Shown here: positions 18,293 through 26,207 of the stretch, one piece after another
Layout of the letters: every line of letters starts with the position of its first letter
Position numbering within the stretch: the first letter of the stretch is position 1
Assembly: GCA_003225535.1 (NCBI GenBank)
Contig: QIAL01000400.1
Span: 469 to 33,666 of the forward strand
Source: Acidobacteriota bacterium
GTDB lineage: Bacteria > Acidobacteriota > Terriglobia > Terriglobales > Acidobacteriaceae
Length of the DNA: 33,198 bases
Direction of reading: 5' to 3'
Program-made: the position numbers and the translations under genes
The notes under the pieces: model-generated
The model's input: the letters and a program-made list of their open reading frames with translations, nothing else
What the model was told of the DNA's origin: nothing
Databases searched by the model: none

Positions 18293-20125
18293 TTAACTCG
18301 TCCCCGCGGTCTTCCTCGCCACCAACTGCTGCCGCATGAAGATCAATGCCGCCTTGGCCTCCATCGGCTGCGAGAAGAAATATCCTTGTCCGTACTCGCA
18401 TCCCAACTCGAGCAGTCGCTCCAGTTGACGCGCCGTCTCGATGCCTTCGGCGATCACCTTCAGGTTCATCTTGTGTGCCAGCAGGATGATCAACTCCACA
18501 ATGTCCGAGGCGCTGCGGTCGGTCTGCATCTCCCGGATCAGTGACCGGTCGATCTTCAGCGCATCCACGGGAAACTGCCTCAGTCCAACCAGCGAAGTCG
18601 ATCCTGTTCCGAAATTATCCAGCACTGTGCCGATCCCGAAATGTTTCAGATGTGACAGCACCGTTACCGTCAGCTTGGGATCGGCCGACGCGATCTTCTC
18701 CGTCATCTCCAGTTGCAGGCGTGAAGGATCGACGCCAGTCTGCTGCAGCGCATCCTGAATATCATTGGCCAGCCGCGCATCGGCAAACTGACGCGCGGAG
18801 ACATTCACGGTCACGTGCATCGGTGATCCGGATCGGTCGTTGACCTCCCACTCGCGCAATTGCCGGCACGCCTGCACCATCAGCCAATGCCCGATCGATA
18901 CCAGAATGCCGGTATCTTCGGCTGCGTCGATGAAGCAGTAGGGCGAGATCAATCCTTGCGTGGGATGTTCCCAGCGCAGCAGCGCCTCAAAGCTCATGAT
19001 CCGGCGCGTGTCGAGTTGCAGTACTGGCTGATAGTGAATGCGGAACTGTCGCTCCATCAGCGCCGTGCGCAGGTCGGACTCCAGCTTCAACCGCCCGACG
19101 GCGCGCGTGTGCATGGCCTCGTCGAATACTTCACAACGCGAACCGCCCATCGCCTTCGCCCGGCGCATGGCCACATCGGCGTCTTTCAATACATCCTCGG
19201 GGCGCGTGTGCGCGGCCGTAGTGAGCGCAATGCCGACGCTGGCCGACGCGCGTACCTCGCGCGATTCGATGGTGAGAGGTGCAGCGACCGCTTTTTGCAG
19301 TCGGCGGGCGATGCGCAGTGCGTCGCTCGGATCGCCCACGTTTTCCAGCAGGATCGTGAATTCGTCGGCTCCCAGACGGAACAGCGACGCGTCGCTGCCT
19401 GCGGCGCGATCTCGCGCATTCGCATCATCCTGCCGTATTTCCACCGAAAGGCGGCGCGCAATCTCGGTCAAGATGTGATCGCCCGCTTTGGTTCCCATGG
19501 CTTCGTTGAAGACCTTGAAGTGATCCACATTGGCCAGCAGCAGGGCATAGCTTCGTCCCGTTTCGCGGCGCACCCGCGCGAAAGAAGTCTGCAAGCGGTC
19601 CATGAACATACGCCGGTTGGGTAATCCGGTCAGCAGATCGTGAAACAGGTTGTACTCCAGTTGCTGCTCGGCGCGCTTGCGCTCGGTGATGTCACGGTTC
19701 ACGATCACCAGTTTGGCCACTTCGCCTTTGGCATCGCGAATCGTGCTGGCTACCGATTCCAGCACGCGCCAGCTTCCGTCTTTGTGCTTGATGCGGTACT
19801 CGAGCCGCTTGCCGACGCCGCTCTCGCGCGCTTCCCGCGCAGCTTCCAGAACTCTCATGCGATCGTCGGGATGAATCTGCTCGAACGACGAGGTCTCGCT
19901 CAACTCCGACGGAGAGTAGCCGAGCACTCGCTTGTAGGCGGGGCTGTTGTACAAGCGCCTTCCCTTGACGTCGACCAGGGCAATCATGTCGGCTGCGTTT
20001 TCGGTGACCGCCTGGAAGATCTCGTCTTTCTTGCGGAATTCGCGGTTGGCCTTGAAGATCCGCAATTGCTCGACAATCACCAGGACGACTAGCGCTCCCA
20101 GCGCAATCCAAACCCATAGGTGCAT
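18293..20125 (-). CDS. Membrane-anchored PAS-GGDEF-EAL protein (c-di-GMP signalling)
   Basis: N-terminal TM (MHLWVWIALGALVVLVIV), PAS/PAC region, RLGADEFTILL (GGDEF-like), SFEALLRWEHP...LKID...VIAEGIET...GQGYFFSQPM (EAL). Confidence 0.92.
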   Translation of the reverse strand: MHLWVWIALGALVVLVIVEQLRIFKANREFRKKDEIFQAVTENAADMIALVDVKGRRLYNSPAYKRVLGYSPSELSETSSFEQIHPDDRMRVLEAAREARESGVGKRLEYRIKHKDGSWRVLESVASTIRDAKGEVAKLVIVNRDITERKRAEQQLEYNLFHDLLTGLPNRRMFMDRLQTSFARVRRETGRSYALLLANVDHFKVFNEAMGTKAGDHILTEIARRLSVEIRQDDANARDRAAGSDASLFRLGADEFTILLENVGDPSDALRIARRLQKAVAAPLTIESREVRASASVGIALTTAAHTRPEDVLKDADVAMRRAKAMGGSRCEVFDEAMHTRAVGRLKLESDLRTALMERQFRIHYQPVLQLDTRRIMSFEALLRWEHPTQGLISPYCFIDAAEDTGILVSIGHWLMVQACRQLREWEVNDRSGSPMHVTVNVSARQFADARLANDIQDALQQTGVDPSRLQLEMTEKIASADPKLTVTVLSHLKHFGIGTVLDNFGTGSTSLVGLRQFPVDALKIDRSLIREMQTDRSASDIVELIILLAHKMNLKVIAEGIETARQLERLLELGCEYGQGYFFSQPMEAKAALIFMRQQLVARKTAGTS

Positions 20126-20126
20126 C

Positions 20127-20151
20127 GATAGCACTCCTGAGAAGAGCTATC
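20127..20151 (-). promoter_or_regulatory. Hairpin that would sequester the Shine-Dalgarno of the GGDEF-EAL gene
   Basis: Minus strand GATAGC-TCTTC-TCA-GGAGT-GCTATC followed by GATG start; AGGAG lies in the stem. Confidence 0.45.
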
Positions 20152-20619
20152 GGCAGAAGCGTGAGCAGGATTAAATGAAAGTTCGTGGACGGGAAAAGTG
20201 CGCCGCGAGGAAAGTCCGGGCGCCACGGGATCAAGAAATCTTCAGTTTCCCGAAATGGGACTCAGTCCTCGTCGCCCGGGGTATCCCCTCCCCCCTGGTC
20301 TGCTGGAATCATCAGCTTAGCGGGAATTGGCAAATTAATTCTTGAGACACAATCACTTAGGGGCAAAATCTTGGTTTCAAAGAACTTAGTGCCATGTAGC
20401 GAGGAACAGAGTTCCAAAACGGGATGCTCCCAGCTTCGGCGCACGGTTGCAGCCTCGACGATGATTCCTCGAACGCGCCTCTGAACGCAAGGTCAGGTGT
20501 CACATCGCGCCGTGAGCAAGAGCACAATCTGAGTCCATGACTTTCCTCTGGGAAGAACGTCCGAGAATTGCCCGGCGCGTCGGCCGACTTCGGGGTGAAG
20601 GAGCGCACCAAAAGGCTAT

Positions 20620-20686
20620 AACCACAGAGGACACGGAGGAACACGGAGGAATCCTTCTGGGGTTCCTTCGTGTCCTTTGCGGTTAA
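20620..20686. repeat. Family E repeat as an imperfect ~26-bp inverted repeat
   Basis: TAACCACAGAGGACACGGAGGAAC ... GTTCCTTCGTGTCCTTTGCGGTTA. Confidence 0.8.
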
Positions 20687-20739
20687 GGCTCTTCGTGGTG
20701 TACCTGTCGCCCAATTCGCCGGCGGAGCAAGGGCGCGAT

Positions 20740-21663
20740 CTATCGTGAAAAGTATCCCGTCTTGGTGCGCACCATGAGTCCATCCTGTTTGGGGCGGATG
20801 ATGATCTTGCGGAAAGAGTTGTCTTTGATGGGATTGGTCGGGTAGTAAGCCAATTCATAGGAACTGCGCAACTCATCGCCGATTTGACGAAAATATGTGT
20901 GGGGATCGACGACCGCCGCATCGAAGGTGGCCCCGCCGGTTTCCTTTGCGATGCGATCCATCACTCGGATCCCGTATTTATTCCGGGCGGTAAGATTGCC
21001 GTGTTCTTTCTGCGTATAACGGATGGGAAATAATAGGACGTTGGCGCTCTGGGCGGCTTCAATCGTCGTCATCATGTCGTGAGAGCTGGAGTTGTCTTCG
21101 CCGTCGCTGAAGATCAGCAGGGCCCGCCGTCCCTTCTCATTGGCGAGTTTGTCGGCGACAGAATAGAAGATGGAGTCGTAGAACGCCGTGCCCATGTCGC
21201 GCGGCTCTTTCGGACCCAATTCTGGGAAATGCTTGTCATCGTGTTCGAAGCGAGTGAGTCCGTCTAAGATTTCGGTGCTCGACTGGGTGAAATCGCTTAC
21301 CAGGCGCAGATGGTTGCCGAAACACAGCATGAAGGCCCGGTCTTTGGGGCCGAGGACATCCTGCAGGAAAACCTCCAGGTCATGCTTGTGCTGCTTGGAG
21401 TAATGCTCCTGGCTGCCGCTGGCGTCGACAATTAATCCGAGAGTGAGGGGCACGTCGGAGCTGCGGGAAAAGAACGCAATCTTCTGAGGAACCGCATCCT
21501 CAAGAACCTCGAAATCGTCTTTGGTCAGGCTGTCGACCAGCGCTCCACGCGAATCCCGCACCGAAAACGACACGTTGACGAGGTCGACCTTAACCCGGAT
21601 GGGCTCTTGAGAAAAACAGCTAGCGGCTGCGAGCAGAATGAACAGCAGAGCGGGAGGTCGCAT
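20740..21663 (-). CDS. VWFA domain protein (acidobacterial VWFA-related family)
   Basis: Signal peptide; IRVKVDLVNVSFSVRDSRGALVDSLTKDDFEVLEDAVPQKI; MIDAS-like LIVDASGSQ; LIFSDGEDNSS; C-terminal SYELAYYPTN. Confidence 0.88.
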   Translation of the reverse strand: MRPPALLFILLAAASCFSQEPIRVKVDLVNVSFSVRDSRGALVDSLTKDDFEVLEDAVPQKIAFFSRSSDVPLTLGLIVDASGSQEHYSKQHKHDLEVFLQDVLGPKDRAFMLCFGNHLRLVSDFTQSSTEILDGLTRFEHDDKHFPELGPKEPRDMGTAFYDSIFYSVADKLANEKGRRALLIFSDGEDNSSSHDMMTTIEAAQSANVLLFPIRYTQKEHGNLTARNKYGIRVMDRIAKETGGATFDAAVVDPHTYFRQIGDELRSSYELAYYPTNPIKDNSFRKIIIRPKQDGLMVRTKTGYFSR

Positions 21664-22035
21664 GGCGATATAGAGTAAGCCATTGCTACAGACGTGAGGG
21701 AATGAAATTGGTCACCCTGTTTCGGGTCTCGCCTCACCTAAACCGGTCGCAGTTAGGATCTGCCTCGCCACACAAAACGAGCCGCTCGAATACATCACGA
21801 TATACCGCCGCACGGGAACACCGAACAGGGCACGGGCGACCATCATCTCCTCGTAGGTTTTCAGGCCAGCTTGAAAGACGTGGTTCGGCAAATTGTCTCA
21901 GCAGCTTCCAGGGGGGAGTATTCTGAGACCGTCGGACGGCAGCGAGCGTTGATGTGGTGGATTGGGATGCCTAAGGCGCATGCAGGGTGTGGGATCTTGG
22001 CCACCACACTGCCGCCTTACGCGCTTCGTACGGTC

Positions 22036-22062
22036 CCTCGGAGGGCTAGCGCCCTCCTGAGG
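22036..22062. repeat. GC-rich hairpin
   Basis: CCTC-GGAGGGC-TAGC-GCCCTCC-T-GAGG. Confidence 0.7.
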
Positions 22063-22063
22063 A

Positions 22064-22140
22064 TGACATCGCTGAAGCATGACATCGCGAAAGCATGCCA
22101 GGGCGAAAGCGTGCCAGGGTGAAAGCGTGACATCGGGGGC
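22064..22140. repeat. 16-nt tandem repeat, four full units plus a partial
   Basis: TGACATCGCTGAAGCA / TGACATCGCGAAAGCA / TGCCAGGGCGAAAGCG / TGCCAGGGTGAAAGCG / TGACATCGGGGGC. Confidence 0.85.
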
Positions 22141-22185
22141 TCCGCGGTAAGAACTTTTTGCAGGTGATATACAGCAACGGAGTTC

Positions 22186-23538
22186 TTACCCGAGCTTCAT
22201 CGCTTCCGGGTCCCACTTCACCACCATCCCGTGCTCGATACTCAGATTGCTGAGCAAGGCGGCTCCGGCGGCGCGATACCCGAACACGGCATCTTCGACG
22301 ACGGGCTTGCGCGAGCGAACTGCGCTGAAGAAATTGGTGAAGTGGTCGAAGCTGTCGCGGTATCCCTCGGGCGCGACATACTTCTCGGTTGCGACGGCGG
22401 GCGGCCCGGAAGGATGCGACGCGGGATACCGATCGTGATAAGCGTCGCGAATCCGTTTCTGCATGGCCTCTGTGTAGGTCCCGATCATCAGGCCAGGCTC
22501 TTTCTCGCGCGGTGTGCGGCTCACGCTGACCGAGTTGTTGGCAATCTCCAGATTGCCTTCTGAACCGGTGAAGGCCAGGCCTTCGCTCTCCTCGCCTCCA
22601 TCGACAAAGTTGACGCGCAGGCTGAGATTGAATCCTTGCGGATAGTCAAACAGTCCCAGCAGCACGTCGTTGGCGTCGCGGCCGTCTTTCCAGAAGCGCA
22701 GCCCGCCGGTGGCCATGGCGCGGGTGGGGCCGTTGCTGCCGGTGATGAAGTGCGTTCCGCTGAACAGGTGGACGAAGAGATCGCCCGCGACTCCGGTGCC
22801 GTAGGCTTTCCATTTTCGCCACTGGAAGAAATGCTCGGAGTTAAAGGGAACTCGTGGCGCGGTGCCGAGGAAGCGGTCCCAATCGCAGGTTTCGGGCGAG
22901 GCATCGATAGGAACCGTGTAGTTCCACGCTCCCATGGATGAGTTGCGGTCCCAGTGAGCGCTGACCATGTTGAGCTGGCCAATCGCGCCGGAGGCCAGCA
23001 GTTCTTTGGTCTTGGCATAAATGATGGAGCTGACTCGCTGACTTCCGATCTGCAGGATGCGGTTGGTTGATTTCGCTGTGTCGATCATCTCCGGGCCTTC
23101 GGAATGGGCGTGGATCATCGGCTTCTCACAGTAGACGTCCTTGCCGGCTATCATGGCATCGACGGCAATCTGCTTGTGCCAGTGATCGGGCGTGCCGATG
23201 ATCACCGCGTCCACATCTTTTCGCGCCAGGATTTCCTTGTAGTCGCGCGTGGTGAAAATGTCATTGCCCCAGAGTTCCTTGCTGTGTTCGAGACGTCCGT
23301 TGTAACAATCGGCTACGGCAACGAGCTTCACGCCGGGGACTTGAACGGCGGTTCGCGTGTCTCCCTGGCCCTGAATGCCTGCTCCGATCAGGGCGAGCTG
23401 GATGTGATCGTTGGCGGCGATTGGCGCGGGGGCATCCAACGGCAGAACCTTCAAGGCGTGCGTCTTGACTCCGAGGGCGCTCGCGGCAGTAGCCGTGCCC
23501 GCAACTTTCAGGAAGTTTCTTCGATTCAGCATAAGCAC
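22186..23538 (-). CDS. Gfo/Idh/MocA family oxidoreductase with TAT signal
   Basis: LNRRNFLKVAGTATAASALG (twin-arginine), IQLALIGAGIQGQGDTR, VDAVIIGTPDHWHKQIAVDAMIAGKDVYCEKPM. Confidence 0.92.
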   Translation of the reverse strand: MLMLNRRNFLKVAGTATAASALGVKTHALKVLPLDAPAPIAANDHIQLALIGAGIQGQGDTRTAVQVPGVKLVAVADCYNGRLEHSKELWGNDIFTTRDYKEILARKDVDAVIIGTPDHWHKQIAVDAMIAGKDVYCEKPMIHAHSEGPEMIDTAKSTNRILQIGSQRVSSIIYAKTKELLASGAIGQLNMVSAHWDRNSSMGAWNYTVPIDASPETCDWDRFLGTAPRVPFNSEHFFQWRKWKAYGTGVAGDLFVHLFSGTHFITGSNGPTRAMATGGLRFWKDGRDANDVLLGLFDYPQGFNLSLRVNFVDGGEESEGLAFTGSEGNLEIANNSVSVSRTPREKEPGLMIGTYTEAMQKRIRDAYHDRYPASHPSGPPAVATEKYVAPEGYRDSFDHFTNFFSAVRSRKPVVEDAVFGYRAAGAALLSNLSIEHGMVVKWDPEAMKLG

Positions 23539-23683
23539 ATTTCTCCGGCGTGGAAATGGACCTGCGCCTCACACAATATTCTTCTTTGCGGGATTTGTCT
23601 CGGAGAGAAATTGTACGAAGAAAAATCATGTGGTGGATTTTCAGTCCGCGACAGGTAAGCCGCCAAGGCTCCATAATGTCGGG

Positions 23684-24046
23684 ATGACGGTTCGCCGACT
23701 GAAGACCTATACCGGCGCGCAGGGTTACGTGTACCAGTATTACTTCGTGGGCAAGCGCGCGGCCCTGCCCGATGATCCCGAGGCTCCCGCGACGGAGTTC
23801 ATTTTCGATGTGACCTCCGACCGAAAGCTGACTTATTCCGTCAGCGTCTTTTTGCCGCAGGGCCCATTAGCAGAGTGGAACCAGAATCATGGCCGCGCCT
23901 TGAATGACGCCGAGCAATACGCCGCCGTCAAACTGCGCCTGTTTCGCGCCTTCGATGAGTTGGAAGACGTAAAGGCTGACGGACGCCGCTTGCGCATTGA
24001 CAGTGCGTTGCTGGAGGAAGCGTTGTCGAGCTTAGGCGTGGAGTGA
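23684..24046 (+). CDS. Conserved hypothetical protein (~120 aa)
   Basis: MTVRRLKTYTGAQGYVYQYYFVGKRAALPDDPEAPATEFIFDVTSDRK...; good coding character. Start chosen at 23684 rather than the upstream alternative overlapping the oxidoreductase. Confidence 0.65.
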   Translation: MTVRRLKTYTGAQGYVYQYYFVGKRAALPDDPEAPATEFIFDVTSDRKLTYSVSVFLPQGPLAEWNQNHGRALNDAEQYAAVKLRLFRAFDELEDVKADGRRLRIDSALLEEALSSLGVE

Positions 24047-24049
24047 GAT

Positions 24050-24310
24050 GCCGTACCTTCCGGATTAGATTTTCGTACGGTAGGCACGACTGAAACCGTG
24101 TATGCGGTTTCAGGCATCGCTCCGCGACGCAATCCCATATTCGCCGCTACCCGACGTTAAAACGCCGGGTTATTATCAGAGGTCCCTCCGGGACAAAGTC
24201 GGGATTGTTGTTTCGGGACGCGGTGGCGAAAAATTGGCGGTCCGCCACCCACCAGTAAACTGGTGGGCTATTATCGGAAGCGCCTCTGGCGCTTGGCAAT
24301 CCCGTCGACT
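24050..24310. repeat. Intergenic hairpin array including two homologous double-hairpin units
   Basis: CCGTAC..GTACGG; CTGAAACCG..CGGTTTCAG; CCCGACGTTAAAACGCCGGG-TTATTATCAGA-GGTCCCTCCGGGAC; CCCACCAGTAAACTGGTGGG-CTATTATCGGA-AGCGCCTCTGGCGCT. Confidence 0.85.
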
Positions 24311-24363
24311 GTAAGGCGCGATTCATCGCCTCAACTTTGGTATAACTTCTGGCGGAGCTCTCC

Positions 24364-25488
24364 GTGAAAAATTCGAAATCTTCCGTCATCGTGACATTTC
24401 TGCTCTTCTCTTGCATCTCGTGGTCCCAATCGTCTCGCTGGTCCGAGCAAAAAGCCAATGACTGGTACGCTCAGCAACCCTGGCTAGTCGGTAGCAACTA
24501 CGTCCCCAAGTCCGCCATCAACGAGCTGGAGATGTGGCAGCAGGATACCTTCGATGCGACGCGGATCGACAAAGAACTTGGCTGGGCCGAATCTCTCGGC
24601 ATGAACACCATGCGCGTTTTCCTGCATGATCTGCTCTGGCAGCAGGACGCAGCCGGATTCCAGAAGCGTCTCGATCAGTTTCTGACGATCGCTTCGCGTC
24701 ATCACATCCGGCCGTTGCTGGTGCTGTTTGATTCCTGCTGGGATCCTGCACCGCGACTGGGGAAACAGCACGATCCTGTTCCGGGAGTGCATAACTCTGG
24801 ATGGGTACAGAGCCCCGGCGCCAAAGCGCTCGCCGATCCCGCCGAGGTTCCGCGCTTCAAAGCCTATGTGCAGGGCGTTGTCGGCGCTTTCGCCAAAGAC
24901 GACCGCATCCTCGGCTGGGATGTATGGAACGAGCCTGACAACTCCGGCGGCGGCGACTACTCCAAGACCGAACTGAAGCCAGCGGACAAGAGAGCCCGCG
25001 TGGCGGCGCTGCTGCCGCAGGTTTTCGCCTGGGCCCGCGAGGTCAATCCTTCCCAGCCACTCACCAGCGGCGCGTGGGACGTTGATATCTCCAAAGACGA
25101 AAACGCACAGCACGAGATCGATCGTGTCCAACTCCGCGAGTCTGACATCATCACCTTCCACAACTACAACTGGCCCGAGTCGTTCAAAGCCGAGATCGCA
25201 TGGCTCAGACAATTCCATCGGCCCATCATCTGCACCGAATTCATGGCGCGTTCGGTGGGTAGCACGTTCGACGCGATCCTGCCCATCGCGAAGGAAGAGA
25301 AAGTGGGCGCCATCAACTGGGGATTCGTTGCCGGAAAGACGCAGACGTACTATCCGTGGGAGTCTTGGGATCATCCCTACGTGAAGCACCAGCCACCGGT
25401 CTGGTTCCACGAGGTCCTTCACCCGGATGGCACTCCGTACCGCCAGGCGGAAGCCGACCTGATCCGAAAACTGACGGGGAAGAACTGA
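24364..25488 (+). CDS. GH5-like (clan GH-A) glycoside hydrolase, secreted
   Basis: Signal peptide; GSNYVPKSAINELEMWQ; SLGMNTMRVFLHD; ILGWDVWNEPDN (acid/base Glu); ICTEFMARS (candidate nucleophile Glu). GTG start. Confidence 0.82.
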   Translation: MKNSKSSVIVTFLLFSCISWSQSSRWSEQKANDWYAQQPWLVGSNYVPKSAINELEMWQQDTFDATRIDKELGWAESLGMNTMRVFLHDLLWQQDAAGFQKRLDQFLTIASRHHIRPLLVLFDSCWDPAPRLGKQHDPVPGVHNSGWVQSPGAKALADPAEVPRFKAYVQGVVGAFAKDDRILGWDVWNEPDNSGGGDYSKTELKPADKRARVAALLPQVFAWAREVNPSQPLTSGAWDVDISKDENAQHEIDRVQLRESDIITFHNYNWPESFKAEIAWLRQFHRPIICTEFMARSVGSTFDAILPIAKEEKVGAINWGFVAGKTQTYYPWESWDHPYVKHQPPVWFHEVLHPDGTPYRQAEADLIRKLTGKN

Positions 25489-25512
25489 AACGTTGCTTCA
25501 ACAGCGGCTTAT

Positions 25513-25538
25513 GTGGGGACAGCCGCCTTCGGCTGTCC
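25513..25538. repeat. Dispersed repeat, family A (copy A4)
   Basis: GTGGGGACAGCCGCCTTCGGCTGTCC; followed by AGCGAAGGCGAAGCCGAGCG. Confidence 0.85.
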
Positions 25539-25674
25539 AGCGAAGGCGAAGCCGAGCGCCGAGGCGCAGGGATCCCATCAACATGAAAGGTGGCTACTTC
25601 TGGCTGGTCGATTTACACAAATGGCACTTCCGCCACCTTCCCCCGAGTGCGCCAGCATTTACAATTCAATTTCT

Positions 25675-26166
25675 ATGAAGAACTTCATTTTCATTACTCT
25701 GCTGCTTGCGTTAGCAGCTTGCAGCAAGTCGAACGCCCCGCAGACCTCGTCGACGGCGAGTGCCGCTCCTTCCAAGGCGCCCGACGCCGTGCAACTTAAG
25801 TTGCAGGAGTACGGCGGAAGCTCTGCCACGAATTGCGGACGGCTTGATGTCCACGCCCCGGAAGCACAGGCGAAGGGTGCCGCCGATTGTGCCTTGCAGG
25901 CAAGCAAGGCAAAACATCCGTTCTATATCAGCTACGACATGCCCGGCATGGTTGTCGGCGTCGCGGGCAACGCGGACGGCAAACTGCTCACTGCTCGCTC
26001 GGAAGGTGGAGGGGTCAGCAGCGGCACGTGCCCCTCGGAACTGCGTCTGGCTTCCAGCGGACGTGTGACCTGCTTCTCTCCTGGCGACATGGGCTCCATG
26101 GGCGCCGGTCACACCGCCATCCCGCAGGGCATGCCCAACCCTCACGCCTTACCCAAGCCAAAATAG
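25675..26166 (+). CDS. Small hypothetical lipoprotein
   Basis: MKNFIFITLLLALAACSKSN, lipobox LAAC; start 25675. Confidence 0.65.
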   Translation: MKNFIFITLLLALAACSKSNAPQTSSTASAAPSKAPDAVQLKLQEYGGSSATNCGRLDVHAPEAQAKGAADCALQASKAKHPFYISYDMPGMVVGVAGNADGKLLTARSEGGGVSSGTCPSELRLASSGRVTCFSPGDMGSMGAGHTAIPQGMPNPHALPKPK

Positions 26167-26207
26167 GTTCGATGGAATTTGTCCGATCCAGGATGCGCCG
26201 CGCGGTT

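Noticed and set aside
20185-20740. Complete RNase P RNA gene
   Set aside because: Only the CR-I-like segment is visible; later conserved blocks were not found, so kept only as a possible fragment.
22064-22140. Possible mini CRISPR array
   Set aside because: Units are contiguous 16-mers without unique spacers and there are no cas genes.
24102-24314. 70-aa ORF over the hairpin array
   Set aside because: Made of the palindromic units; apparent peptide similarity between halves reflects the nucleotide repeat, not a gene.
24484-25422. 312-aa - strand ORF
   Set aside because: Antisense to the GH5-like gene, which has a signal peptide and catalytic motifs.
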